Below are positions 13,501-25,200 of a stretch of DNA of 54,828 nt, piece after piece; positions within the stretch are counted from its first letter, which is position 1; each line of letters begins with the position of its first letter. The notes beneath the pieces are model-generated. The model was not told the origin of the DNA. It did no database searches and saw only the letters and a program-made list of their open reading frames with translations. Origin of the DNA: Branchiostoma floridae (lineage: Eukaryota; Chordata; Leptocardii; Amphioxiformes; Branchiostomatidae); the NCBI RefSeq assembly GCF_000003815.2, contig NC_049989.1, forward strand, positions 9,808,581 through 9,863,408, in the 5' to 3' direction. The translations under genes and the position numbers were made by a program.

Positions 13501-16500
13501 CTACCTGGGATTTATCAGTATAAATATAGAATACAACACGGTGTATTCCGTATCGCCCAAGGTATCAGCCCGACCGCGGGTCGGATCGCCCGAAGGCCGG
13601 AGGGTGATCCGACCCGTGGGAGGGCTGAGACCGAGGGTGATGCGGAATACACCGTGTTGTATTTTATTTATGTCATACCCACCTGAGAAAACCCATGTTT
13701 TGATGCGAAATGCGCCAGAAGTTGAACAAATTTGTTGCCCTCGAACAATAAGTGTTGCAACAGCAATGTTCCAACGTCCGAATCAGGTATTCGAATTGCC
13801 AACCGTGCCGTATTCGGCCCGCTCGAAACAGTTCGATTTATTTGAATGGAGCCTGTGTGATACGCCTTTCGAACCTGTGCGATACAGAAACGTACGGCCC
13901 GGTCCGGAACACCCGTATCGAATGTTTTCGCGTCACAGGTATGACATAAATTATAATACAGGCTCAGAATGTCCTGATTCACATTTGCGTTTCTGTAGTT
14001 CTGCTGTGCTTTTTATTGGTGGAAGACGGCATCTTTTCTGATGTACATGTATAGGTAAGTTTCTCAGGCAGGATGGTCTTGGCCTTTTGTTTTCCAGGAA
14101 ATTCAATGTACATCTATATGTTGAGCATTTTATAACTGATTTGTCATTTGTGTTTGTTCCCCAGTTCTGTATGAGATAGAAATGCTGAACTTTGTGGACA
14201 GAAGTACAGCAGAGGAGTTCAACTCACTGACAGAGGTAGGAAAGAATTTATTTTGGAAAAGATTAAGGATCATACTCAGTCCCACTTTTGGTTCTCCCAT
14301 ACCCCCTAGATTACCTATGGCACTGCCCCGACCCCCCAAGGCACTGCCCCCACCCCCAATAAAGAGTAGAGAGAGCCCAAATTGTCTCCCCCCCCCCCTA
14401 GCTTGTCTGCAGAATTCTATCCTATGATGTGTCACTTTTACAGCTTTGAGCATTTGTGAAAGTTTAGCAAAATTATTACAGATAGTATTACAGAGTGTAA
14501 CGAGTCGTTTGGTGTAATATAACCTGAGCTGCTGCTGCGCCGTGTGCCTGCGAAGCTGGTGTGTTACGCCGAACGGCGGTTATACCGGCTATATCTGTAT
14601 GATTTATGTTTTATTCTCTCTTGTCTAGGAGCAAAAAAAGGAAGCAACATTCAAGCATCTTCTAGAGGTAGCCCGTGTGGAGAAGGACCATGGGAATGAA
14701 TACTTCCAGCGGCACCAGTTCAAACCGGCCATCAGCAAGTACAGTAAGGTTAGAACTGGTCTCATCAGTTTCAACAGGCTATCATCATTATTGTACTACT
14801 GTTAAAATTATGTTTTCTTACAGTTCTAACTGTTTATGTTTCTTCAGTAAAAAAACGCACTTCGTTAGCTCAGAAATATTTTCCTTTCTTCAATTTCCTT
14901 CTGATCATAACTATCATCAGTGATAACAATGTTTTTAAAGGTTAAAGCTCTCTTTATTGATATCTGGCTTGAAAAGACATGACCTACATACTATAGCCCT
15001 TGCACTTTCTAATGGAACTGCATGATGTCACCAGGCCCTGAGGACTTTAGAAAACGCTCGTCTGGCCAATGATGAAGAAGAGGCCAAAAGGGACAAGGTG
15101 CTGCTGAAGCTGTACAACAACATGGCACTGTGTAACCTGAAGATGGGAGAGTACCCGCGCTGTATCGCTAACTGTAACCGCGCTCTCGAGATCGATGGTG
15201 GCAACGTGAAAGCCTTGTACAGAAAGGGCCAGGTACGAAACTCATTTTAGTATGTTCGAAATAAAAAAATGTCACCTCTCATAATTAGGCTATGTATCAT
15301 AAAACTTCTCCTTTAGAATTAAAGGTAGATTAAAAAGATTCTGAATTAGATTCATTACATCAGCTTACTTTTATCCTGTAATACCTTTTCATTCATATCT
15401 CTGCTCTATGGTGCTTTACCCTTAAATATGGTCTGAACTGTACTTCCCACAGGCTCTTTGTGAACTGAGTGAGTTTGACAGATCCAAAGGCTGTCTGCTG
15501 AAGGCCCAGAACCTGGCACCCAACAATAAGGACATCAGGGAGGAACTCAAGAAACTGGACAGGTCAGGGGTCAAAGGGTTCAGGGCAACGGTCATGGTTA
15601 TGCTGTTTGTGCTAGAAATATGTTTCCACCTACTGAGTATAGCATTGTCTGTTTAATTCAATTTGATCTACCTATTGCCTGCATTGGTTCAAACTTTGCA
15701 ATAATTAAGTCACAATGAATGATACTGTACATCTTGAAATATTCACATTGTTTGCTAATTTTGTAGTGAATTAGATCTTTCATACATGTGTATGTGTGTG
15801 AGTGTGTGTACATGTATGTGTGTGTCTATATAGTAAGTGCTTATTGAAATGTTTGAAGGAGAAAATTTGTTGTGATAATTTCCAATACCCATATTTCTTG
15901 CCAACAGGAAGTTTCAGCAGTTCACGTTACTGGAGAAGGAACGTTGTAGGAAAATGTTTGGTGGGGCCAAAGAGACAAAAGGTATCATATAATGGAATAT
16001 TGTGATTCTTTTGAAGTGTCTTTTACTGTATTAAAATATGCTATAATTACATTTGCATAAAGAATGTCAGAAAAATTTTTTTATCATGTTAGGTGCAGGT
16101 AGATATCATGAATACCTGCAAAGCACCAATTTTGCCTGCTCATGTATTTTGAGGTCTGTATTGTATTGGACCATTGTACACATTCAAGGTAGAGTATGTT
16201 CGGTCATCTATCTTAAAATCATTTTATTTGCAAAATTTTAAATGTAATGTGTACAAGACTGTAATGCTTGCGTTTGTAACTACATGTACATGTACATGAC
16301 ATAAGTGATAATTAAAGATGCTCCACGCTCCAAATTATCATAATTTTTATTTTTCCTCACCGTGTACAAATTTCTGTCATTGAGATTGACTACAGAATAT
16401 ATGCATTGTGCGATCGACATCACACCTTTTACAAGAGCCCTTTTTGTCCGTCAAGGTTGACGGATTGGTTTTAAAATTTTTCTGTCTGTCTAGAGCCTTG

Positions 16501-19500
16501 TTATACAACAATGTTTCATCAGAAAGGATACATGAATGTCTCCTATTCGTATTCTATCTTACAAAGTTAAATGTCTTTTCCGTTCACTTGAAAGACACTT
16601 GTAGAAAAATTTATTGAGAAGCATATATCATGATATCATGTCGTTTAGCTGGCAAGATTTTTTTTCAGAGATCAAAAGCTCAGACATCCCAGAATGCAGT
16701 GCTGAGTTCAAGAAACTTATTGATGACAAGTTTGTGTGAGTACAATTTCTTTCACTTATTACTGCTTGGAAATTGTCCTTTTATCAACATACAGATCCTA
16801 CTTGTACAATAAGGAGATACATTTTAATGATTTTTTTTGCTATATGTTATCTTACAATACTCCACTAGAATGTCTAACAGTCATACAATAAGGTATACAT
16901 TATAAAACACGACAAAAACATAATTGAGATGATACTACGGTCAGTATATTAATTTAGTTCTTCGGCTTGCCAAATGGTTTGAAAGGAATTAGACCACAAT
17001 AATTCAAATTTTGGACCTCAGATTTAAACTTTAAAAACGGCATGAAAAGAAACTGTGAGAGGAAAGTATATGTATACTAAATTTTCTTTTAGGGATTCAC
17101 TATACATTGCATCCTAATTCATGTATTTCTCTATTCGATTGTTGTCCTGTTTTAGTATGAAGAAAACCGGGTAAAGAAGGCGGTGTGGTCTTACCAGTTA
17201 AAATCACTGCCTCATTTCATACTGCCTCTCTCTCTCTTTGCCCTGACAACGGTACTCTATACGTTTCTCGAGTATCATCTCTACAATACCTAACGTTGCA
17301 GACAGTACAGACGCACTCACTACGAATGCGAGGGCAGGAATGTCATACCAGCTTCTCTCATCTTTCATGAAATACCATCCCACAAGCATGGCAATGTTCC
17401 CTAGTAGAGTCAGTACTGTGTTCAGCCAGAACGTTTGTATGTAGAAAATGGACCAAGTCATGCTGAAGGTGTCCACGGCTGCTACAAGCGCACACATCAG
17501 CATATTTACGGTAAACCACGCGTCACGTACGGTAATCATGACTGCCGTCATGATCACCCAATGGCCTGCCAAGACCATCACGATCCATTTTGCCGCGGAG
17601 GCAAACAGTCCAACAGCAAAGGCACGGGCGCAGAGCTCGCAGAGTTTCCACACCGTGATGAGCAGAATTCTCGCGAGGAGTTTCGCTTGGCTCAGATTTT
17701 CCTTCGTCAGACACTTGTCGTAGAAAAACGCCACCACAGCCTTGGTGGCAGCTATGAGAGACACAGACATGGACACAATTTTTAGTGTTAACAACAGTAC
17801 TTCTGATTCACTGCCCTCTTCGTCATACATTTAGTGGGTTGGCAGTTGTGTGGTTAGCAGTTCTGTGGTATTGAAAGCCACTGTTGAGTTGTCATCAGGC
17901 ATAAATTTAGTGGTGTTCAAATGAGACACAACAGTGATGTAGAGCTGCAGACTGAACTGAGGCATGGACTGGAGCACCGCCTCCGTCAAATGGATGATGG
18001 GTAAACCAGGGCTGACGCGACCGCTTTCCCCTCCGCCCAGTCCCATCCACAGGTGCAGGAATAAGGCACCATACTGGATAAACACCCCAAGCTGAAGCAC
18101 GTGAAGGATGTACAACAGAGGTCGATATTGCTGCATGGTCTTCCTCTCGTAGAACAGAGAAACAAGTTGGATGATCAGTGATGGAACCAGTACGAACCCC
18201 AAAGTCAGCCCAAACCAGGTGAAGTCCTTGTTCCTGAGGTATCGCACAGCCAACACCAAGTCTGTTGCAATGTTGGCCACATAGAGTGACAGTGGGACCA
18301 GTACCAGAGCGAAGATCAGCCCTGCTGTTTTTGTTCCCTTCCTGTTGTCTGCCATTGTATTAACTCCCGTGTCTAACAGCTTTGTACTCAGAAATTCTGT
18401 ATCCACCCTTCAGTCAGCGCCTTTCAAAATGTTCAAGAATTTGCCACCCCTAGTCTTTTATAAGGGATCATTGTGTATATCACAGGGAAAATGAAAGTTA
18501 ATAGCTGCCAATAGGTTGTCAAGTTGACGTTAAGAGAGCAAAGGTATGTTTGTCCTCCCAATCAAGGAGCTTTTATCAGGATAGGGTCAATTTCCTACCA
18601 GGTCATGTGACTGAAATCCACCCAAAGGTGTAGGTTTCACACACACTAACACTTACATAAGAAAGTTCCTGGGGGACATAATCTCTTGTAGACACTAAGG
18701 CTTTTGTTTGCTTTTAGCCTCAAGGGGGTATCGTGTTCCGGTATGCATATTGGGTTACAAATTTGTTTGTTCTTGGTCATTAAATGGTGGCATTGGATAT
18801 TTCCACCCATGCATTTTTAGATAGAGCTTTGTTAGAGTTAAACCTTCTTGCCGGGTTATATTCAGTGTTCAGAGTGACAGACAGAATTGTCCTCTAGCTC
18901 TAAGAAGTGGAGTTTTCAAACTGTTCTCATTCTTTGGCTTCCTGTGCACGTGGGTTAGAAGGAAGCTTGCTGGGTGTGTATGACCTTTGAACATTGAAGT
19001 TGGAATGTTGCATGACCTGTTGGTTGAGTCTATGACCTTTGAACTTGTGTGATTGTGAGTTATATCCAATAGAAATGTTTTTAGAAAATGGTTATTTTTA
19101 GAACACAAATAGTAAATGCTACCAAAATCATCATCAGGTATAATTGTATATTCTACACACTAACTGTGCAATGTATGAAATGTTGTATTTCATTGATATA
19201 AACAGAATTGCTTCAACACCAACCTTAAAACATACCCAAAACTCCTTTTCCCCACGCACACAATGGCAAATAAAACCACGATAGTGAGATTTAATACATT
19301 TACAGCACTATGCATTTGATAAGAAAAACAAGAGATATGATCATTTACAGATAAAAACAGACTGAAGGATTAAGCACGTCACCGGAACGTACTGCGCCTG
19401 CGCGAACCCTGGTGTTTTGGGGCTTGGTTTGGTCAACGTTGCATTGAAATCTCGCTTGTTGCACAGTATATGTTAGAGACATGGTTTCATGCAAAACGTA

Positions 19501-20319
19501 CACGGGATTTTACCCTTATATACGCACGTACTTTCTTAAATGTGGCCCTTTAGTAAACCGGGGGTTTAGCAAGGTTTAGCATGTCTATACTTTTCGCGCA
19601 GGCGCAGTACGTTCCGGTGACGTGCTGAAGGATTAGAAACTGTTTCTCCACAGCTCATTTTGTGAGGATGCAAGCCTGCCTGAGATGACATTCCCTATGG
19701 AGAAGCTGACATCAGCAGAGAGTGACTGTATCATACACACTGCACAGGGGCTAGGTCTGGAGGTCACCACAAGACAGATGGTAAGGAGGTTTTTGGTTGT
19801 TTTCGTATTCTCTTCACTTTTCAGGGCTGTCACCAGCATCTGTCCTACTGTCACTGCATCTGAATGGAAATTTTTTACTACGTGGAAAAGAAAAAGAAAT
19901 ATAACATTTTTAAAATTGCTTGTCAACAGTGCCATAACACTTACACAAAGTAAAAATGGAGCCATTTTGAAATATATATAGTATCAGGATAAGCATTTCA
20001 AAATTTTCCAGTGGAGTGTGCCCCATACCCCCTAGATTCTTTTGAAAAAATGCAGAAAAAGTCATTGCTGAAGAGTCCTCCTAGTTACTTTCAGAAGTGC
20101 CCATTTCTATTGAAAGATTTACTTTGAATTTGATGTGTTTCTGGAAATCATTTCAGATTTGGTACAACCTTTTAAGTTATGATGTTAAGGATAAAATTTG
20201 CTTTTTTATGCATCAGAAAGTGTAGCAAATATAACAGACATATCATTGAAATTTATTGTATTGCACAGGGACCAGACAAGCAACTGCGAGTGAGGAAGAA
20301 GACTTCCGGGGGAGCCTAG
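10529..20319 (+). CDS. FKBP6: FKBP6-like FKBP-TPR co-chaperone
   Basis: FKBP6 (Drosophila shutdown) works with Hsp90 in piRNA-related germline functions; that role is family knowledge. Exons: 10529-10627, 11423-11546, 11917-12023, 12384-12501, 12771-12860, 13284-13415, 14165-14235, 14629-14748, 15035-15232, 15453-15562, 15908-15981, 16669-16735, 19654-19780, 20269-20319. All are GT-AG and in phase, giving 495 aa. Residues 1-110 are an acidic, Ser-rich lead. Residues 111-245 hold SPFERLSVKM, GDRGVVKKV, VHYNGYLE, PFDSSR, NYGYGKFGCPP and the last FKBP strand. Residues 248-415 are TPR repeats (VLLKLYNNMALCNLK, ALYRKGQALCELSEFDRSK). A tail of about 80 residues follows and is basic at its end. Against FKBP12 numbering, Trp59 is Met (M186) and His87 is Cys (C214), so isomerase activity is doubtful, as in vertebrate FKBP6. 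Exons 12-14 rest on phase and splice sites rather than homology. Confidence 0.88.
11139..11376. repeat. Imperfect inverted repeat upstream of FKBP6 exon 2
   Basis: Arms at about 11139-11220 and 11300-11376 are roughly three-quarters identical as reverse complements. Shared cores include AGAGATCAGGAC with GTCCTGATCTCT, and ATGTCAAAGGTAAAG with CTTTACCATTGACAT. A spacer of about 80 bp separates them. It looks like an old foldback element or an inverted duplication. Confidence 0.55.
13530..13663. mobile_element. Palindromic foldback element in FKBP6 intron 6
   Basis: A 134-bp near-palindrome: arms 13530-13596 and 13597-13663 align without gaps at about 80% identity. The outer 21 bases (AATACAACACGGTGTATTCCG) are perfectly inverted and the inside is GC-rich. 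Nearby, TTTATGTCATACC (about 13667-13679) and its reverse complement (about 13938-13950) may mark a larger composite element reaching about 13951. Confidence 0.65.
14478..14598. repeat. Small foldback-like repeat in FKBP6 intron 7
   Basis: Both ends carry related inverted segments: ACAGATA with GTGTAACGAGTCGTTTGGTG on the left, and the reverse complement of ACGCCGAACGGCGGTTATACC with TATCTGT on the right. Similarity is partial, so this is a weak call for a degraded MITE. Confidence 0.35.
16441..16482 (+). repeat. Dispersed 42-bp repeat, copy 1
   Basis: TTTTTGTCCGTCAAGGTTGA and the bases after it are repeated identically at 25802-25843 in the same orientation, in the intron of another gene. 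Copy 2 continues into further CCGTCA/TGACGG inverted motifs, so this is probably a truncated element. Confidence 0.7.
17204..17830 (-). CDS. XKR C-terminal half (208 aa)
   Basis: This is the part after the TAA. It begins at the adjacent ATG 17830-17828 with an acidic stretch (MYDEEGSESE), then several hydrophobic helices, and ends in a charged tail before the stop at 17206-17204. It could be made only by reinitiation, read-through or a separate promoter. Confidence 0.55.
   Translation of the reverse strand: MYDEEGSESEVLLLTLKIVSMSVSLIAATKAVVAFFYDKCLTKENLSQAKLLARILLITVWKLCELCARAFAVGLFASAAKWIVMVLAGHWVIMTAVMITVRDAWFTVNMLMCALVAAVDTFSMTWSIFYIQTFWLNTVLTLLGNIAMLVGWYFMKDERSWYDIPALAFVVSASVLSATLGIVEMILEKRIEYRCQGKERERQYEMRQ
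17831..18406 (-). CDS. XKR N-terminal half (191 aa)
   Basis: This is the part of the XKR frame before the TAA: start ATG 18406-18404, stop 17833-17831. It carries three clear membrane helices plus a possible short one around QFSLQLYITVV. Translated alone it would be a truncated protein lacking the later membrane segments. Confidence 0.6.
   Translation of the reverse strand: MDTEFLSTKLLDTGVNTMADNRKGTKTAGLIFALVLVPLSLYVANIATDLVLAVRYLRNKDFTWFGLTLGFVLVPSLIIQLVSLFYERKTMQQYRPLLYILHVLQLGVFIQYGALFLHLWMGLGGGESGRVSPGLPIIHLTEAVLQSMPQFSLQLYITVVSHLNTTKFMPDDNSTVAFNTTELLTTQLPTH
19364..19635. mobile_element. MITE with 34-bp inverted ends and 9-bp target duplication
   Basis: The element body is 19373-19626 (254 bp). 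Its ends are perfect 34-bp inverted repeats: 19373-19406 starts AGCACGTCACCGGAACGTAC, and 19593-19626 is the exact reverse complement. Direct copies of GAAGGATTA flank it at 19364-19372 and 19627-19635. A 9-bp duplication suits Mutator-like elements, but no transposase is present, so the superfamily is inferred. It sits in FKBP6 intron 12, and its right end is only 27 nt before the exon 13 start at 19654. Confidence 0.85.
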
Positions 20320-22260
20320 AAATTTTCTTTAGCAGCTGAGGGCAGTTCAGGCATGTTCTCGTACTCCAGTACATCTGCCCTTGGGAAAGAAAAACTTGAA
20401 GCCATTCCCTAGCCACATTCCTTTTACAAAATTGTCACTGATTCTGTCAGGCACTGATTCAGATGACCAGAGACAGCCAAAGTGTAACTGGTGCTAGACA
20501 GCACTCAATACACAGTTTCTCTAATTGCAAAGTGTGCCAAAGTTAGAAAATGCAGGAAGGACTTCTAGCAGTAGACTGCGGTACTGCATACAGTACTGTT
20601 TATTTGTTGCCATACTAATGTTGCCCTACTGAGGTTTTGTTAAGACTTTTTTCTACTTTTTGATATTAAACTCTTATTTTTCTATACACTGTTTTTGTTT
20701 AAAAGCTAGTTTTAAGTTTAACTCAGTTGACCACATAGTATCCATGTAGCTAGAGGGTATGTGTCCATATAACATTGTGTATTTACAAGTTTTGTAAAAT
20801 TGCAACTCAGTGAAAGTTGCAATGGTGTTCCTAGAAGTATCTTTTTTTTATGACGAAGTAACTTTTTGTTTATTTTTCTAACAAGTCAGGTTATATTGTT
20901 GGTAAGTAGAAATAGACTTATAGTTATAAACATGAAAAGTTGACAGTAGAAGCCGGGCAGTTACTGTATTGTTTGCAATATCATTAGAAATAACCATGAC
21001 AATTTTAAAGTGGAAAGAAATCAGTTGAAGCCATGCATGAGTGGAAAATACAGTATGACATGTCATCTGAAGCTGATCTTGTGTGATGTTGGATAGAACA
21101 AAATACAAGCATTGATTCATACATTGTATATTCATTGCAACATTGAATATAAAAACTAAATATAGCAAGAGCCCACTAGAATCAGTCTCCATTTGTTAAT
21201 AGATGTAGTATAATTTTTGATACCTAGTTTGTTTTACCATGTTTTAAAGCCTTCAGCAACATGATCCACAATGATAACATTAAGAGTAGATCATCTACAG
21301 TTACGTGTACAAAGTGAACAATGTACATTTTACAGTGAGTTCCTCCTTAGGAGTGACGACACCCTGGCATGAGAAAGACTGAAAAGTAAGCAAAGAAATG
21401 CCAAAAAGCAATACTCATTAACGATTAATCCAGTTGCTTGAATAACTGCTTTTTGGCGTATCTTATTACCTGATGTCTAACCTTCATCCACATATTAAGC
21501 AAATATTATACATTTCCTCAAGCACAGAAACTAGCTAACTTATGCACCTTCCCTGATATTCTACTTTATACCCACTACACAGATTTGGTAACCAGGAAAA
21601 AGGAATATCACCAAATAAATATGACCATTGGCAAGACACAATATCTTAACATCCACTGTCACTATATAATTGTGCAAATGAAGTAAATATAGGTCTTAGA
21701 TATAAATACACCATAAATACAATACATTAACTGTATTATACAGTATAAAATGTTACAGTACACCACTGCTAACTTATACATTCTAAAATACTGATCATAT
21801 ATATGTGGTACATTAAGCCTCTCTAACAACTTGAGTACTCCAGTTGAAGGCATGGCAAAGGCAATATGATGACAACAATTATGTAACATCCTGGCAGCAC
21901 AATCTAATCAGGCTGATATACAGCACCAAATATTTTACAAAAGATATGGTTCCTTGTCATACAATCCATACAAAAATGATGGCAAGACTTGCATAGCTTT
22001 ATACAATTGCAATATATGAACTGCTATTTCCATTTAGCTCCGTCAACATGGCCGCAAAATATGGCTAAAATACTTCAGCAACTAAGTTGTCATCAGTACT
22101 CTACTGTGATAGACTTGGTCAGTTAGCTTTTGTATTTTGCATGCTAAACAACTTCAGTGCACTTCTCGCAGCAATAGAAGATGTCGATCCAGAAATAAGT
22201 CCTGATTATCTAGCATATAGCAGCAAGGCTTGTTTCCATGATGATGTCAATCATCTGTCT
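20320..22260. other. 3' flanks between convergent FKBP6 and MyTH4-FERM gene
   Basis: AT-rich DNA with no further exon seen. A possible FKBP6 polyadenylation hexamer ATTAAA lies at 20665-20670, about 350 nt after its stop. No convincing signal was found for the minus-strand gene that stops at 22261. Confidence 0.5.
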
Positions 22261-25200
22261 CTAAGCAGCAGACTCTTCCCCTGTAAAAGAAAGAGCATGA
22301 CTGTTAGCTCAAACCACATGGCCTATTCCACAATATCAGGAAGATAGGGGTGATTTCTAAAATTATTACATCGTTTCTAGAAACAGCTACCGCGAAAGAA
22401 GTGTATTATCGTGCAACTGCCAAACTACATGTGAATGCGGCAAAGGGAACATAGAGATACAGATGCAAATACTTATCACATCGGACAACAGCAATACTCT
22501 GTTGTCAGAGGTTACTCACCATCACAGAGTAATGACCAATCGAATTTAACATAACATAAAGGCAGAACATGATACAAAACAGTAGAAGATGTACCGTGCT
22601 CCTCGGTTGGCTGTACAGGGTGGTGGATCTCCAGGATGTGGCGTCCCACGAACGCCTGCAGCATTTCCTGGATCTCATCTGCGTTGTTCATGATGAACGT
22701 GAACTTCGGTCCGCGCGTGGTCTTCACGGTAAACTCGTCATCGGTGTCCGTACCCCTAATTTGAAAAACACTTTTTAGCAAAAATGTAAGAGGATGTTAG
22801 AAGGTTTAGAATGTTGAGTTAATGTCCACGTTTCTCAGCAGGCATTCATGGTTAAACCTGTGTGTAGTTAACACTATAGACAGGTGGCCTGTATAAACAG
22901 GATTTTTAATTCTAGTGTCAATGGAATAATACTGTGAATGCAGAAACTTTCGTGGTGGTTTAATGTTTGCGGTTTTCACGGTGGCCGCTTCACTGTGAAC
23001 TTAAAACCACCGTGAACATTCTCCATGGCAGCAAGAGACTGCAACTTAAAACCACCGTGAAAAGTCCTTTAATAATTTCCACCTACCGCAAAATTAAATC
23101 CCCAGGAACTTAAATACATTTACAGTAATTTGAGCAGCCAACAAAGAGTACAGTTTCTATGTTAATGGCGTATATGAATCTGAAAATGCAAGCAGGCAAT
23201 ATGTGTTAGTTTTTCAAAAGTATGAAAAAACAGTTGTTGCCTTAGAATTTAAATGATAAGGAAAGATACAAAATTGGAACTTTTGCATGCAGTATAGGGA
23301 TAAAATCGCACCAATCTTTTGATTGTGCAAGATCTGGACAGCAAATAGGGATTAGTCAGCCCACCCAAAAATGATAATGATAACAAAACATAACGAGATA
23401 AAGATTCTGAACATACTTTCTCTTTGACACGGACTTGACGTCCGTTAGCGGCACCAGCAGTGCTACTTTGGTCCCCCTGCCGGAGTCGCTCTCCTCCAGA
23501 ACTGACAACTCCTTCCAGTTCACAGCTGCCACCGCAGACCTCTTCAGGGTGATGCCTGGGCCACTCATCTTCTTAATCACGAAAAATCTGAGGGTTGAAA
23601 ATAGTTTCATTTAGATTCATATGATTGCTGATGATGGTGCATGTGTCTTACAAAATTCAGCTGTCTTGTTACGGAAAATGATATGATCTTATATCACGGT
23701 TCTGTCACAGCCTGCTTGAAAAGTATATGACATCAACATTGTATGACAACAACAAAATTAATGAAATACTTCTTCCCATTTTGACAAATCCCGATGCAAC
23801 CATACACAACGCATGTTTTAGGAATTTACGTACTCCAAAACTTTATCTGCTGATGAGATAATGTAGGATACTTAGGCCTCTAAGTTCTAAATCCATAAAG
23901 AAACCAGTCAACTTGATTTCTCAATGTAATCTCTAAGAAAAAAAAAAATTTCTACCTTGAAAAGAGCTGTGCCCACTTGTCCATGGCCTGTTGTACAAGT
24001 ACAGCCTTCTCATCCTGAGACGAGACTGTCGTGCCATCGGGATACAGCTGAAACACAGTTGGGATGTTATTCAAGAAGCTATTCAGGAAATAACCTATAA
24101 GATGATGACGATGAAAGAAGTTTTCATCAGCGATTGAGTGCCAATGTTATTAGGTACACCATAACCTGCTTGTACTAGTTTGGAGTCCAAATATATTTGG
24201 CAATGCTTTGGCTTCCAAAGATTAAAGAAAGTTGACTCAAACAAGCAAGACTGGAGTCCAAGCCTAAGCTTGTACAGGAAGCCTTTCCCTATAAGATTGA
24301 TTTTGCCGAGATATCATAGTTTACAGATAAACAATATAGTCAATATTATTGATGTTTACAAGTAAGACACAAATGGCTCCTTGATTAACACTAAGATGTA
24401 TATACATGTATACAGTATTATGCTCTTCAGTCTATTATATTCTCCTGCTTTATACAATGTATTACCAGGAATTCAAGACAATATTTGTGTCTTATGCAAC
24501 ATTGCCCCGAGTCATCACCAATAGCTGATAATGTTGGCATACGCTTAGAGCTTAGACTATAACACTAAATATTGTACCTTCTTGAAACTGTCCATTGTAG
24601 CATTGACCCAGTAGCCTGCTCCCAGCCTCTTCAGCAGTTTATCTGGGACATAAGTCTGTATAACCTCAATCAGGCCCTCTTCAGAGACGCTCGAGCCGTG
24701 CTCGATGTAGAATCTTCTAGCAGAGAACTCTGCATACTCAGCATCCTGGGGGAAAAGCAAAAATTGTGTTGTAAATTTTCAGTGTATGAAAATGTATTAC
24801 ATGCACAAATGATTAAAAATTATTTATTGGAAGCAAACAAAGTTGCAGCATGAATTTGAAACTTGAAAAGTATAATCCGTATTGTTTTCATACATCCTGG
24901 CACTTGTACTCTCCATACTTGAGTCCTCCCACTAACTGGTGGTAGATGAGGGTGGTTCCCACAGGGTCCTTATATGGGTCGTGCCACGGGCCAAACACCT
25001 CTTTTCTGGAATATAATATGTTGTTTTATCAGTAATTTGAAAATACATGTATTGAATTTTATACCTTTTGAGATGGATAATATTACAAAACTGCACCTTG
25101 ACCTACATTAACCATTCTACTTGTACTACATTACTACAGTTTTGAGACAAGTAAACACCTAGTCAACAGAAGTAACGCAAGTAAACAGAAGTAACGCAAG

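Larger units (their letters stand above)
17204..18406 (-). pseudogene. XK-related (XKR) membrane protein with an in-frame stop
   Basis: XKR proteins are multipass membrane proteins; some are phospholipid scramblases. One minus-strand frame of 401 codons without introns runs from 18406 to 17204, close to the ~395 aa of vertebrate XKR8. It is cut once, by TAA at 17833-17831, which is immediately followed by ATG at 17830, still in the same frame. The first half (191 aa) has hydrophobic segments near residues 28-54, 63-86 and 97-124 and the family-like SMPQFSLQLYI. The second half (208 aa) has RAFAVGLFASAAKWIVMVL, a GHWVIMTAVMI segment and a final membrane segment before a charged tail. Three NxT/S sites lie just before the stop. 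An alternative start is M18 (18355). No other break occurs, so a recent null, an allele, read-through, reinitiation or a sequence error all remain possible. It lies antisense in FKBP6 intron 12. Confidence 0.85.

Noticed and set aside
13541-14041. 166-codon frame in FKBP6 intron 6
   Set aside because: It covers the palindromic element and lies between two well-supported exons; no domain is visible.
14165-14427. Extension of FKBP6 exon 7 into a Pro-rich frame
   Set aside because: A consensus donor at 14236 and phase agreement with exon 8 support splicing; the extension is intronic C-rich DNA.
17435-17785. Plus-strand frames of 91-116 codons
   Set aside because: They are antisense shadows of the XKR coding frame.
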